From contig JADJVG010000012.1 in the NCBI GenBank assembly GCA_016716675.1, positions 62,001 through 126,000 on the forward strand: 64,000 bases of DNA. The letters run 5' to 3'. The position numbers and the translations under genes are program-made. The first letter of the stretch is position 1, and every line of letters starts with the position of its first letter. This stretch comes from Hyphomicrobium sp. Its GTDB lineage: Bacteria > Pseudomonadota > Alphaproteobacteria > Rhizobiales > Hyphomicrobiaceae. Positions 36,244 to 45,024 of this stretch are shown piece after piece. The notes below the pieces were generated by a model, which saw only the letters and a program-made list of their open reading frames with translations, was not told the origin of the DNA and searched no databases.

Positions 36244-37541
36244 ATGTCGACCGCACCGGCCGCTGCGAATGCAACACTATCGCGTTTTTTCAAATCTCAT
36301 CTGTCTGAAACCGATCCCGAGCTGTTCAGCGCCATCCAAAAGGAGTTTGGCCGCCAGCAGCACGAAATCGAGCTCATCGCTTCTGAAAATATCGTCTCGC
36401 AAGCTGTTTTGGATGCCGCCGGTTCGGTGCTCACCAACAAGTATGCGGAAGGCTATCCCGGCAAGCGCTACTACGGTGGCTGCCAATTCGTCGATATCGC
36501 CGAAGAACTGGCGATCGAGCGTGCCAAGAAGCTGTTCGGTTGCGGCTTTGCCAACGTGCAGCCGAATTCGGGCTCGCAGGCCAACCAGGGCGTGTTCAAT
36601 GCTCTTGCCAAGCCCGGCGATACGATCCTCGGTCTGTCGCTTGCTGCCGGCGGTCACTTGACCCACGGCGCGCCCGTCAACCAGTCGGGCAAGTGGTTCA
36701 AGGCTGTCCACTATATGGTCAAGCCCGACACGCACCTGATCGACATGGACGACGTGCGCAAGCTGGCGCTTGAGCACAAGCCGCGCATCATCATCGCTGG
36801 TGGTTCGGCCTATCCGCGCAAGATCGACTTTGCAGCGTTCCGCGCCATCGCTGACGAAGTTGGCGCCACTTCTTGGTCGACATGGCCCACGTTGCGGGTC
36901 TCGTTGCGGCTGGCATGTATCCCAATCCGTTCCCGCATGCTCACGTCGCGACCACGACGACCCACAAGACGCTGCCGCGCGGCGGCATGATCCTGACGAA
37001 CGACGAAGAACTCGCCAAGAAGTTCAACTCGGCGATCTTCCCGGGCATCCAGGGTGGCCCGCTGATGCACGTGATCGCGGCGAAGGCGGTTGCGTTCGGT
37101 GAAGCGCTGCGTCCCGAGTTCAAGACCTACATCAAGAACGTCATGGACAACGCAACGGCCATGGGCGAAACGCTGGTCAAGAACGGCTTCGCGCTGGTTT
37201 CCGGCGGCACCGACTCGCACTTGATCCTCGTTGACCTGCGTCCGAAGAACCTGACCGGCAACATTGCCGAGAAGTCGCTCGGTCGCGCTCACATCACCTG
37301 CAACAAGAACGGCATTCCGTTTGACCCGGCGAAGCCGATGGTCACGTCGGGCATCCGTCTCGGTACGCCGGCCGGCACGACGCGCGGCTTCGGCGTCGCT
37401 GAGTTCCAGGAAATCGGTCGCCTGATCACCGAAGTTCTCGATGGTCTTGCCAAGAATGGCGAAGAAGGCAACGCAGCCGTTGAAGCGGCCGTGAAAGCCA
37501 AGGCGGAAGCACTCTGCGCACGCTTCCCAATCTACGCTTAA
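36244..37541 (+). pseudogene. glyA: Serine hydroxymethyltransferase, split by a one-base frameshift and lacking two residues of its PLP loop
   Basis: The intact protein would have about 434 residues. It interconverts serine and glycine with tetrahydrofolate, and in methylotrophs may feed the serine cycle. The N-terminal half is normal (ELIASENIVS, NKYAEGYPGKRYYGG). Around 36866-36868 the frame breaks; adding one T gives the expected AYFLVDMAHVAGL. The second half has TTTTHKTL with the PLP Lys, but then PRGG directly, whereas the family has RGPRGG, so six bases are missing at about 36973. The rest (SGIRLGTPAGTTRGF) is normal. Two deletions in a conserved core gene point to sequence error or a dispensable copy. 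Confidence 0.85.
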
Positions 37542-37563
37542 TCGCAAAAATCGACTAAGGCTT

Positions 37564-37597
37564 GAGGCGCCGGGAATCACCTTCCCGGCGCCTCTTG
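37564..37597 (+). terminator. Strong hairpin between glyA and nrdR
   Basis: A perfect 13-base-pair stem (37564-37576 with 37582-37594) with a five-base loop, followed by TTGCTATTTT. It starts 22 bases after the glyA stop and ends 19 bases before nrdR, so it may terminate or attenuate between the two. Confidence 0.75.
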
Positions 37598-37615
37598 CTA
37601 TTTTGGAGTGAGCTT

Positions 37616-38143
37616 ATGCGCTGCCCGTTCTGCGGAAGCGAAAATTCGCAAGTGAAAGACAGCCGGCCGTCGGATGAGAATTCCGCCATTCGCCGGCGTC
37701 GCATCTGTTCCGACTGCGGCGGACGCTTCACCACGTTCGAACGCGTGCAGCTGCGCGATCTCATCGTCGTCAAGAAGTCAGGCCGCAAGGTGCCGTTTAA
37801 CCGCGACAAGCTCTCGCGCTCGATTGAGGTGGCGCTGCGCAAGCGACCGATCGAACAGGAACGACTCGAAAGGCTCGTGACGGGCCTCGTGCGCCAGCTC
37901 GAAAGCTCTGGCGAAACCGAGATCACGTCAGCGGAGATCGGCGAACTGGTTATTGCCGCGCTGCGCGAACTGGACCCCGTCGCCTATGTGCGCTTTGCAT
38001 CCGTTTACCGAGATTTCAGAGATGCTGCCGATTTCGAGTCGGTTTTGCGAGAAATCGCCTCTGACGTTTCTGATCATCGTCTAGGCCGCGACGCCTTCGC
38101 TGATGACGCAGATGCGGATGATGATATGGACAAAACCAAATAG
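37616..38143 (+). CDS. nrdR: Transcriptional repressor NrdR
   Basis: A protein of 175 residues starting MRCPFCGSENSQVKDSRP, with GGAG eight bases ahead. The zinc ribbon uses Cys3, Cys6, Cys31 and Cys34 (ICSDCGGRF). The ATP-cone domain covers about residues 49-139 (VVKKSGRKVPFNRDKLSRSI through LDPVAYVRFASVYRDF). It senses ATP and dATP and represses ribonucleotide reductase genes through paired NrdR boxes; a candidate pair lies upstream of nrdJ in this window. An acidic Asp/Ala tail of about 15 residues is unusual. It stands before ribD, a common order. Confidence 0.97.
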   Translation: MRCPFCGSENSQVKDSRPSDENSAIRRRRICSDCGGRFTTFERVQLRDLIVVKKSGRKVPFNRDKLSRSIEVALRKRPIEQERLERLVTGLVRQLESSGETEITSAEIGELVIAALRELDPVAYVRFASVYRDFRDAADFESVLREIASDVSDHRLGRDAFADDADADDDMDKTK

Positions 38144-38203
38144 CGGGCTGTAACCCTCACTGCGAAACCCCGTGCAGCGTTGCGGGGCGTGAAGAAGATA
38201 TCG

Positions 38204-39337
38204 ATGACGTCCGAGCGCACGAAATTTGACGAGCACATGATGGCAATCGCGCTGCGTATGGCGGAGCGCACCATCGGTGCAGCCGCGCCAAATCCTGCGG
38301 TCGGAGCAGTGATCGCAGTGCCGGAAACGGGTGAGCTTATTTCGCGCGCTGCAACTGCGCGCGGCGGCCGTCCCCATGCCGAACCCCAGGCGATTGCATG
38401 CGCGGCGCGCGCCAAAGGCGCGACCATCTACGTCACCTTGGAGCCTTGCTCGCATCACGGACAGACAGGCCCGTGCGCCGACGCGATCATCGCTGCTGGA
38501 CTGGCCCGCGCGGTCGTCGCGATCGAAGATCCTGATCCGCGCGTTGGGGGCCGCGGCATTGACCGTTTGCGAGCCGCCGGTCTCGAGGTGATACGTGGTA
38601 TCGGAGCGCCGGCCGCCCGCTGGCTGACGCGTGGCCATATCGTGCGCGTGACCGAACGCCGGCCGATGGTCACGTTGAAAATGGCGCTGAATGGCCGAGG
38701 CGGCATTGCGCGCGGCGATGGCGTGCATCCGCTTTTTGTGACCGGCCCCAATGCCCGCGCTCACGGCCATTTGTTGCGGGCTCGGCACGATGCGATCCTG
38801 GTTGGCGCCGGCACCGTCCGCGACGATGACCCAGAGCTGACCTGCCGCCTGCCGGGATTGTTGGACCGTTCTCCTGTCCGCGTGATGCTGTCGCGCAATC
38901 TCAGCCAGCGGGCCGATACGCAGCTGGCCAAATCCACCGACAAGGCGCCGCTGTGGATTTTCACGAGCAGTGAAACGTCGCCCGAGGCGCGTGCAAACCG
39001 GCAGGCCCTCGGCGCCGAGGTCGCGACGGTGCAGGTTGTCGGTGGTCAGCTTTGGCTGCCGGCCGTCATGGAGGCTCTGGTTGCGCGCGGCATAACGCGC
39101 CTGCTGCTGGAAGGCGGACCGACCGTGTGGCGGGCGTTTGCGGACGCTTCCCTCGTTGATGAAATCGTACTCTACATGGCGCCCGATCCCGCCCATGGCC
39201 CCGCTAACGAAGCGCGCGCACGGGCCGCTCTACAACACTGGCTGGGCGCCATGCCGGTGGCGCTTGTTGAGACCAGGCACATTGATCCTGATACGATGTG
39301 GCGGTTCCGCCGCGTCACGCACAAGGAAGGACACTAG
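38204..39337 (+). CDS. ribD: Bifunctional riboflavin deaminase/reductase RibD
   Basis: A protein of 377 residues from MTSERTKFD; a GTG five codons upstream is possible. The N-terminal deaminase domain has the zinc motif HAEPQAI and LEPCSHHGQTGPC. The C-terminal reductase domain covers VTLKMALNGRGGIA to the end, with LLLEGGPTVW. Together they perform the second and third steps of riboflavin synthesis. It begins a rib run with very short gaps: ribE starts three bases after its stop. Confidence 0.95.
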   Translation: MTSERTKFDEHMMAIALRMAERTIGAAAPNPAVGAVIAVPETGELISRAATARGGRPHAEPQAIACAARAKGATIYVTLEPCSHHGQTGPCADAIIAAGLARAVVAIEDPDPRVGGRGIDRLRAAGLEVIRGIGAPAARWLTRGHIVRVTERRPMVTLKMALNGRGGIARGDGVHPLFVTGPNARAHGHLLRARHDAILVGAGTVRDDDPELTCRLPGLLDRSPVRVMLSRNLSQRADTQLAKSTDKAPLWIFTSSETSPEARANRQALGAEVATVQVVGGQLWLPAVMEALVARGITRLLLEGGPTVWRAFADASLVDEIVLYMAPDPAHGPANEARARAALQHWLGAMPVALVETRHIDPDTMWRFRRVTHKEGH

Positions 39338-39340
39338 CCA

Positions 39341-39934
39341 ATGTTTACCGGGCTGATTACGGATGTCGGCGCAGTGGTTTCGCGCAATGGCGGACAGTTT
39401 ACGATTGCGACGGCCTATGTCCTCGAAGAGAAAGACCTGGGCGCGTCGATCTGTTGCGATGGCGTGTGCCTGACGGCGACTGGATTTGAGGCGACGGCTC
39501 ACGGCACGCGCTTTACCGTCGACGTTTCGAACGAGACGCTGAGCAAGACGACGCTCGGGTCGTGGACGCCGGGCCGGTGCATCAACCTCGAACGCTCGCT
39601 GCGGGCGGGCGATGAGCTCGGTGGACATATTGTCTCCGGCCACGTCGATGGCGTTGCCAAGATCATCGCAATCACGCCCGATGGCGAAAGCCGCCGCTTC
39701 CTATTGGAAGCCCCGGAGCATCTGGCCCGTTACATCGCGCCGAAGGGCTCGGTGGCGCTGGACGGCACGTCCTTAACGGTCAATGAGGTGTCGGGAAGCC
39801 GATTTGGCGTCAACCTCATTCCGCACAGCTTGACGGTGACGAGCTGGGGGGCGAAAAGCCAGGGCGACATAGTCAATCTAGAAGTCGATGTTTTCGCCCG
39901 CTACGTAGCGCGGCTCATGGAGTTCCGTCCCTGA
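39341..39934 (+). CDS. ribE: Riboflavin synthase alpha subunit
   Basis: A protein of 197 residues made of two homologous lumazine-binding barrels. The N-terminal MFTGLITDVG and internal GHIVSGHVDGVAKI and ALDGTSLTVNEV are family signatures. It dismutates two 6,7-dimethyl-8-ribityllumazine molecules to riboflavin. It is also called ribC in some species. It overlaps the next gene by one base (TGATG), so translation is probably coupled. Confidence 0.95.
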   Translation: MFTGLITDVGAVVSRNGGQFTIATAYVLEEKDLGASICCDGVCLTATGFEATAHGTRFTVDVSNETLSKTTLGSWTPGRCINLERSLRAGDELGGHIVSGHVDGVAKIIAITPDGESRRFLLEAPEHLARYIAPKGSVALDGTSLTVNEVSGSRFGVNLIPHSLTVTSWGAKSQGDIVNLEVDVFARYVARLMEFRP

Positions 39935-41094
39935 TGCAGGGCAGTTCAGAAACACACGCTGTTAAAACAAATTCGGCACTCTCTCCGATTGAGGATATCA
40001 TCGAGGAGATGCAGAACGGCCGTATGGTCGTGCTCGTCGATGCCGAAGATCGCGAAAACGAGGGCGACCTCGTGATCCCGGCGCAGATGGCAACGCCGGA
40101 CGCGATCAACTTCATGGCGCGCCATGGCCGAGGCTTGATTTGCCTGACGCTGACGCAATCGCGTGCGAGCACGCTGCGCCTTGAATCGCAGGCATATACC
40201 GGCGCGGGCCGTGCGACCGCGTTTACCCAATCGATTGAGGCCCGCGTTGGCATCACCACGGGGATATCGGCGTACGACCGTTCGCGCACGATCTCGACAG
40301 CCATCGATCCGACCAAAGGCGCCAGCGATATCGTCTCGCCTGGCCATGTGTTTCCGCTGATCGCCCGCGAAGGCGGCGTTCTGGTGCGCGCCGGCCATAC
40401 GGAAGCATCCGTCGATCTTGCGCGCCTAGCCGGTTTGCTCCCTGCCGCCGTCATCTGCGAAATTATGAACGACGACGGCACCATGGCCCGCATGCCGGAC
40501 CTGGTGGAGTTCGCCAAAAACCACGGTTTGAAGATCGGTGCCATCGAAGACCTGATCGCTTACCGCCTCAAAAACGATCGTATCGTCTCGCTGGTCGCGA
40601 AGACCGAGGTTGAAACGTCGAATGCGGGCCACTTCAATCTGCATGTCTACGAGACGACCGTCGAGTCGACAGAACATCTCGCGCTCGTCAAAGGCAATAT
40701 CCACAGAGGCGGGCCAGTGCTAGTGCGCGTGCAGCCGGTCAACGTACTGCATGACGTTCTGCATATCGCCGGAACGGCGGGCGGACCGGGCGAAAGCGGC
40801 ACGGCCATCGAACAATCGATGCGCGCCATCGAACAGGAAGGCCGCGGGGTCATCGTGTTGATCCGTGACCTCAGGTCCAAATCAATGTCCGACTGGGTAT
40901 CCCGCCAATCCCAGCCGGCGGCCAGTCGCGAGCCGGCGAAAGATCGCCGTCAGATTGAAGTCGGTATCGGCTCGCAAATTCTGGCAGACCTCGGCATCAC
41001 CGATATGGTGCTGCTGACCTCATCGCCGCAACGCGTTTATGTCGGGCTCGAAGCATTCGGGCTTCGTGTCACCGGCACGCGCAGGATCGAGTAG
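39934..41094 (+). CDS. ribB: 3,4-dihydroxy-2-butanone-4-phosphate synthase with degenerate GTP cyclohydrolase II-like domain
   Basis: A protein of 386 residues. The N-terminal DHBP synthase domain is intact: DAEDRENEGDLVIPA, ARHGRGLICL, TAIDPTKGASDI and RAGHTEASVDLARL. The C-terminal half has the size of GTP cyclohydrolase II, but the zinc site (normally Cys-TGD-x-F with RCDCG) is absent; the matching region reads VQPVNVLHDVLHIAG. It therefore resembles the RibBX type of alphaproteobacteria, in which only the first activity remains. GTP cyclohydrolase II must then be supplied by another gene. It sits between ribE and ribH. Confidence 0.9.
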   Translation: MQGSSETHAVKTNSALSPIEDIIEEMQNGRMVVLVDAEDRENEGDLVIPAQMATPDAINFMARHGRGLICLTLTQSRASTLRLESQAYTGAGRATAFTQSIEARVGITTGISAYDRSRTISTAIDPTKGASDIVSPGHVFPLIAREGGVLVRAGHTEASVDLARLAGLLPAAVICEIMNDDGTMARMPDLVEFAKNHGLKIGAIEDLIAYRLKNDRIVSLVAKTEVETSNAGHFNLHVYETTVESTEHLALVKGNIHRGGPVLVRVQPVNVLHDVLHIAGTAGGPGESGTAIEQSMRAIEQEGRGVIVLIRDLRSKSMSDWVSRQSQPAASREPAKDRRQIEVGIGSQILADLGITDMVLLTSSPQRVYVGLEAFGLRVTGTRRIE

Positions 41095-41098
41095 ACCC

Positions 41099-41602
41099 AT
41101 GGTACAGAAGACGACCACAGCGCCTGGAGCAGACGATGCAGCGCAGGCCATGCGCGCGCATGTGCTCATTGTCGAAGCACGGTTTTACGAAGGCATTGCC
41201 GATATGATGGCGGAGGGCGCGATCGCGGAATTCGCGGCGCGTGGCGTGACCTTCGAGCGTATCGTGGTGCCGGGCGCTCTCGAAATTCCGCAGGTCTTGG
41301 CCGCCGCCGCTGGTGCGCGTGCTGCCGGACACATGGCGTTCGATGGTGCGATCATTCTCGGCTGCGTGATCCGTGGCGAGACGGCGCATTACGATATCGT
41401 CTGCAACAATTCCAATCACTGGTCGATGGACGTTGCGATGCATCAGGGGGTTCCCGTCGGAAATGGCATTTTGACCGTCGAGACGGAAGCACAGGCGATT
41501 GCGCGCGCTGAAGGTGGCCGCTCGGGCAAGGGCGGCGACGCCGCGCGCGCGTGCTTACGATTGATAGAATTGAAGCGTGGCTTCTGGGCTCGTGGCGCAT
41601 GA
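41099..41602 (+). CDS. ribH: 6,7-dimethyl-8-ribityllumazine synthase
   Basis: A protein of 167 residues from MVQKTTTAP, whose start lies four bases after the ribB stop. The core motifs are IVEARFYEGI, VPGALEIP, GCVIRGETAHYDIVCNN with the conserved His, and GVPVGNGILTVET. It joins 5-amino-6-ribitylaminouracil with the butanone phosphate and usually forms large cytoplasmic assemblies. Its stop overlaps the nusB start (ATGA). The order ribD-ribE-ribB-ribH-nusB-thiL is typical of the class. Confidence 0.95.
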   Translation: MVQKTTTAPGADDAAQAMRAHVLIVEARFYEGIADMMAEGAIAEFAARGVTFERIVVPGALEIPQVLAAAAGARAAGHMAFDGAIILGCVIRGETAHYDIVCNNSNHWSMDVAMHQGVPVGNGILTVETEAQAIARAEGGRSGKGGDAARACLRLIELKRGFWARGA

Positions 41603-42117
41603 CCAGCACCGGCAAACCAACGGGCAAAAAACAAAGCGATAAGGACGATCCGATTTCAGCCCGCACGGCGGCGCGCGTGGCAGCCGTGCAGGCGCTGTAT
41701 CAGATGGATCTCGCCGGCACCGACCTCAATGATGTGATCGCTGAGTTCCTGGGGCTGCGGTTTACCGAAGAAGGCCGCGAGGAAACCATCGAGGGTGCTG
41801 ACCGCACGTTTTTTGCGGATATCCTGCGCGCCGTGCTGCGCCGCCAGCGTGAGATCGATCCGATGGTCGATGAACAATTGGCGACGGGTTGGCGGCTGGT
41901 GCGGGTGGATTCCATTCTGCGCGCCGTGCTGCGGGCAGGCGCGGCCGAGTTACTCGATCGCAATGACGTGCCAGCGCGCGTCGTCATCAATGAGTATATC
42001 AACGTTGCGCGGTTCTTTTTCTCGGAAGACGAGCCACGCGTCGTCAACGGTGTGCTCGATAAAATCGCCCATGCGGTGCGGCCCAAGGAATTCGAGGCGC
42101 GGCCCGCGAAGTCTTAA
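41599..42117 (+). CDS. nusB: Transcription antitermination factor NusB
   Basis: A protein of 172 residues from the ATG at 41599, overlapping the ribH stop by four bases. The all-helical NusB domain shows ARVAAVQALYQMDLAGTDL, ILRAVLRAGAAELL, PARVVINEYINVARFF and RVVNGVLDKIA. It binds boxA RNA with NusE during rRNA transcription. A basic, Lys-rich N-terminal tail of about 20 residues precedes the domain. Coupling to ribH and thiL is common. Confidence 0.95.
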   Translation: MTSTGKPTGKKQSDKDDPISARTAARVAAVQALYQMDLAGTDLNDVIAEFLGLRFTEEGREETIEGADRTFFADILRAVLRRQREIDPMVDEQLATGWRLVRVDSILRAVLRAGAAELLDRNDVPARVVINEYINVARFFFSEDEPRVVNGVLDKIAHAVRPKEFEARPAKS

Positions 42118-42140
42118 GTGGCGCTGTCAGATCAATATGG

Positions 42141-43151
42141 ATGCGTTCCGTGACCGGCAGGATCAGCGACGAAACCGAACTTATCCAGGTCTATTTCGCA
42201 CCGCTGGCGGCTCCCGGCGGCTTCGGCCTTAAAGACGATTGCGCGCTGATTGATGTCGCGCCCGGACACGATATCGTCGTATCGACCGACCCCATCATTG
42301 CGGGGGTGCATTTTTTTGCCGATGACGCAGCGGCCGACATCGCCTGGAAGGCGCTGGCTGTCAACGTCTCCGATCTGATCGCCAAAGGCGCCGATCCGAT
42401 TGCCTACACGATGGCCTTGGCGTTTCCCGAAGCGCCACTGAAGACGTGGGCGCAGGATTTCAGCGACGGCATGCGCGCCGCGCAGACGGCATTCGGTTGT
42501 GCACTCATTGGTGGCGATACCGATCGTACGCCGGGTCCGCTGTCGATCTCGATTACGGCGTTCGGGCAGGTGCCGCGCGGCGGGTTCATTCAGCGCAACG
42601 CCGCGACAGTCGGTGATCATGTATTCGTGACAGGTAGCATCGGCGATGCGGCGCTGGGATTGCTGGCACGCCGCGAGGAAAGCGTGGTCTCGGCTTTGCT
42701 CACTGCCAGCGAGCGGCAAGGCTTGCTGCGTCGCTATCTGCGGCCGGCTCCGTGCCTTGAAGCTGTGCCGCTGATCCGGCGGTTTGCATCGGCGGCGCTC
42801 GATGTGTCCGACGGCTTGGTGCAAGACGCAACGCGCCTCGCGCGCGGAGCTGGCGCCGGTCTTTGTTTGCGCAGTGAGACACTGCCGTTTTCCAGTGCCG
42901 CACGCAAAATTATCGCTGCCGCGCCGCAGCACCTCAAGACACTCGTGGCGGGTGGCGATGACTACGAGATCCTGTTCTCGGCCGCGCCAGAGAATCGCCT
43001 CCCGATTCGCGCCATGGCCGAGCGTGATGGGATTGCGGTCACCGAAATCGGTGTCCTCGATGGCAGCGGGTGCGTGACTGTGTTGGCCGCAAACGGCGCG
43101 CCCCTAGCAATCCACAGCGGCGGATATGACCATTTTCGAGGCACCCAATGA
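42141..43151 (+). CDS. thiL: Thiamine-monophosphate kinase
   Basis: A protein of 336 residues of the AIR synthase-like fold. It phosphorylates thiamine monophosphate to the active diphosphate. Motifs are GLKDDCALIDV, STDPIIAGVHFF, KALAVNVSDLIAKGADP, GGDTDRTPG and ALDVSDGLVQDA, then LVAGGDDYEILF. Length and start are normal. It ends the rib-nusB-thiL run and is followed by about 280 bases without a recognised gene. Confidence 0.95.
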   Translation: MRSVTGRISDETELIQVYFAPLAAPGGFGLKDDCALIDVAPGHDIVVSTDPIIAGVHFFADDAAADIAWKALAVNVSDLIAKGADPIAYTMALAFPEAPLKTWAQDFSDGMRAAQTAFGCALIGGDTDRTPGPLSISITAFGQVPRGGFIQRNAATVGDHVFVTGSIGDAALGLLARREESVVSALLTASERQGLLRRYLRPAPCLEAVPLIRRFASAALDVSDGLVQDATRLARGAGAGLCLRSETLPFSSAARKIIAAAPQHLKTLVAGGDDYEILFSAAPENRLPIRAMAERDGIAVTEIGVLDGSGCVTVLAANGAPLAIHSGGYDHFRGTQ

Positions 43152-43434
43152 CGGTCCGCGCCGGGCGTGGCACCAATCGGCGGTCTGCCATCGCGCCAGC
43201 CGCCGCGATTGCCGGTATGCCGAGATTTTCGATGCGACTCTGGTGCAACAGTGCGTTGTGGACACGCCCCTCGCGGCGATCTGCCCCCGCTGCTATTCGG
43301 TCACCGTTTTGCCATAACCCCTGGGGTAGATACCTCGCGGATTTGCTTCGCTTTTTATGACCCATGCGGCATGAATTGGCGGCGCTTTGGTTGAAACACC
43401 TCCCTTTATTCACTCAAACACTCAGGCAGGCGGG

Positions 43435-44808
43435 ATGACGTTTTTGAGGATTGGCAACGCTCAGCGAAACACCTTTCGCACGTTTTCGCTGTTGGCGATG
43501 CTGTCTTTGACGGCACTCAACGTATTCGGGGCGTGGTCGCCCGCAGCGGCGCAAGGCAATTGGTGGGACTGGCCGCAAACCGGCGCGCCGAGCTATGGCG
43601 AGAAACGGAGTGAGGCCGATCGTACCGAGCGAAAGCCGGTCGTGCTTGAGGATCTGCGCCCCGGTCAGACACCGTGGTGCAGCGATGTGATGTTCAACGC
43701 CATCGGCGGCGCCATCGAGCGCTATGAGAAGATCGTTGCGAACGGTGGCTGGCCGCAGATTCCGAAGGGCCGCATGATGCGGCCCGGTGATGAAGACGAG
43801 CGAGTGCCGGTCCTGCGCAAGATGCTGCGGATCACCGGCGATATGCCGGCGAAGGGCCAGTATTACGCGAGCCAGACCTACGACAGTGAAGTCGAAGAGG
43901 GCGTCAAACGCTTCCAGATTCGCCACGGCTTGAAGCCGTCCGGCACCATCGTGCAGTCGATGTATCCGGTTCTCAACATCACCGCAGAACAGCGCCTCTC
44001 ACAACTGAAGCTCAACTTCGAGCGCTTGCGGGCGCTGGGATCATGCGGCAACGAAGAACGCTACGTGTTCGTCAATGTGCCGGCCTTCCAGCTTGAAGCC
44101 GTTGAGCAACGCGAGGTCGAGCAGCGTCATCGCATCATCGTTGGGCGTAACGAGCGCCAGACGCCGGACGTGCACACGGTCATCAAAGCGTTGAACTTCT
44201 TCCCCTACTGGCGCGTGCCTGACAGCATCGCGATGCTCGATCTTGTGCCGTTGGCTCAGAAGACGCCTGAGTATCTGGTGAACGAGGGCATTCGTGTTTT
44301 CAACGGCTATAACGGCCCTGAGCTCGATCGCTCGACCATCGATTGGACTTCGCCTCAGGTTACCAACTACAAGTTCAAGCAGGATCCGGGTGACAAGAAT
44401 GCACTCGGCCTCGTCCGCCTCGACATGTCGAATGAGCACGGCGTTTATATGCACGATACGCCGATGAAGAAGCTGTTCGACCAGCGCAGCCGGCCGTTCT
44501 CGGCGGGATGTGTGCGCGTCCAGGAGGTGTTTCAGTTGGCGGAATGGATCGCGCGATATGAGCCCGGTTGGGATAAACCGGGACAGGTGCGCGCCGTTCT
44601 TGAAAGCGGACAGGCACTCGATCTCAACCTGACGCGGCCGGTCCCGGTGTATTTCGCGTATCTGACGGCGTGGGCTGAACCACAAAGCGGGAGCGTAGAG
44701 TTCCGCGCTGATATTTACGGCCGGGACGGCGCGGATTCGCGCGATACCCTGGTCCACGACGAAAACGATGTGCCGCCGGCGGCGGCCGCGAACGCACTCG
44801 CCCCGTAA
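43435..44808 (+). CDS. Second L,D-transpeptidase family protein
   Basis: A protein of 457 residues from MTFLRIGNAQ, with AGGCGGG ahead. It has a signal peptide (FSLLAMLSLTALNVFGAWSPAAA), a peptidoglycan-binding module (EGVKRFQIRHGLKPSGTIVQ) and a YkuD domain. The catalytic motif has His340 (YMHDTPMK) and Cys359 (FSAGCVRVQ). The inserted lid region resembles that of LdtP in the same window, and both belong to the long YcbB-like type. It should act on periplasmic peptidoglycan. It lies alone between thiL and an unknown secreted protein. Confidence 0.9.
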   Translation: MTFLRIGNAQRNTFRTFSLLAMLSLTALNVFGAWSPAAAQGNWWDWPQTGAPSYGEKRSEADRTERKPVVLEDLRPGQTPWCSDVMFNAIGGAIERYEKIVANGGWPQIPKGRMMRPGDEDERVPVLRKMLRITGDMPAKGQYYASQTYDSEVEEGVKRFQIRHGLKPSGTIVQSMYPVLNITAEQRLSQLKLNFERLRALGSCGNEERYVFVNVPAFQLEAVEQREVEQRHRIIVGRNERQTPDVHTVIKALNFFPYWRVPDSIAMLDLVPLAQKTPEYLVNEGIRVFNGYNGPELDRSTIDWTSPQVTNYKFKQDPGDKNALGLVRLDMSNEHGVYMHDTPMKKLFDQRSRPFSAGCVRVQEVFQLAEWIARYEPGWDKPGQVRAVLESGQALDLNLTRPVPVYFAYLTAWAEPQSGSVEFRADIYGRDGADSRDTLVHDENDVPPAAAANALAP

Positions 44809-44858
44809 GCCGCGCCACACTGCCGTGGTCGCTCCCGCATGAGGGCGCTATCGCAACG

Positions 44859-44883
44859 AGCTCAGGTCAGAGTGACCTGAGCT
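44859..44883. terminator. Perfect hairpin after the second L,D-transpeptidase gene
   Basis: An 11-base-pair perfect inverted repeat (AGCTCAGGTCA at 44859-44869 with its complement at 44873-44883) and a 3-base loop, 50 bases after the stop. No T tract follows, so it might be an operator or transcript-end structure instead. Confidence 0.5.
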
Positions 44884-45024
44884 AGCGACGCCCTGTGAGC
44901 GGCGATCCGCTTCCTTGATGCGTTAACCAGTTGTTAACCACGACAGCGCCACAGCTTAGCGGTGCGGTTCGTGGTGCTTCGGCTTGCCCGCTGCACTCGC
45001 AATTTGCTGACGGGAGATGGCGAA

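Noticed and set aside
43152..43434. Short open frames between thiL and the transpeptidase
   Set aside because: They lack ribosome binding sites and protein-like composition; nothing else was recognised in the gap.
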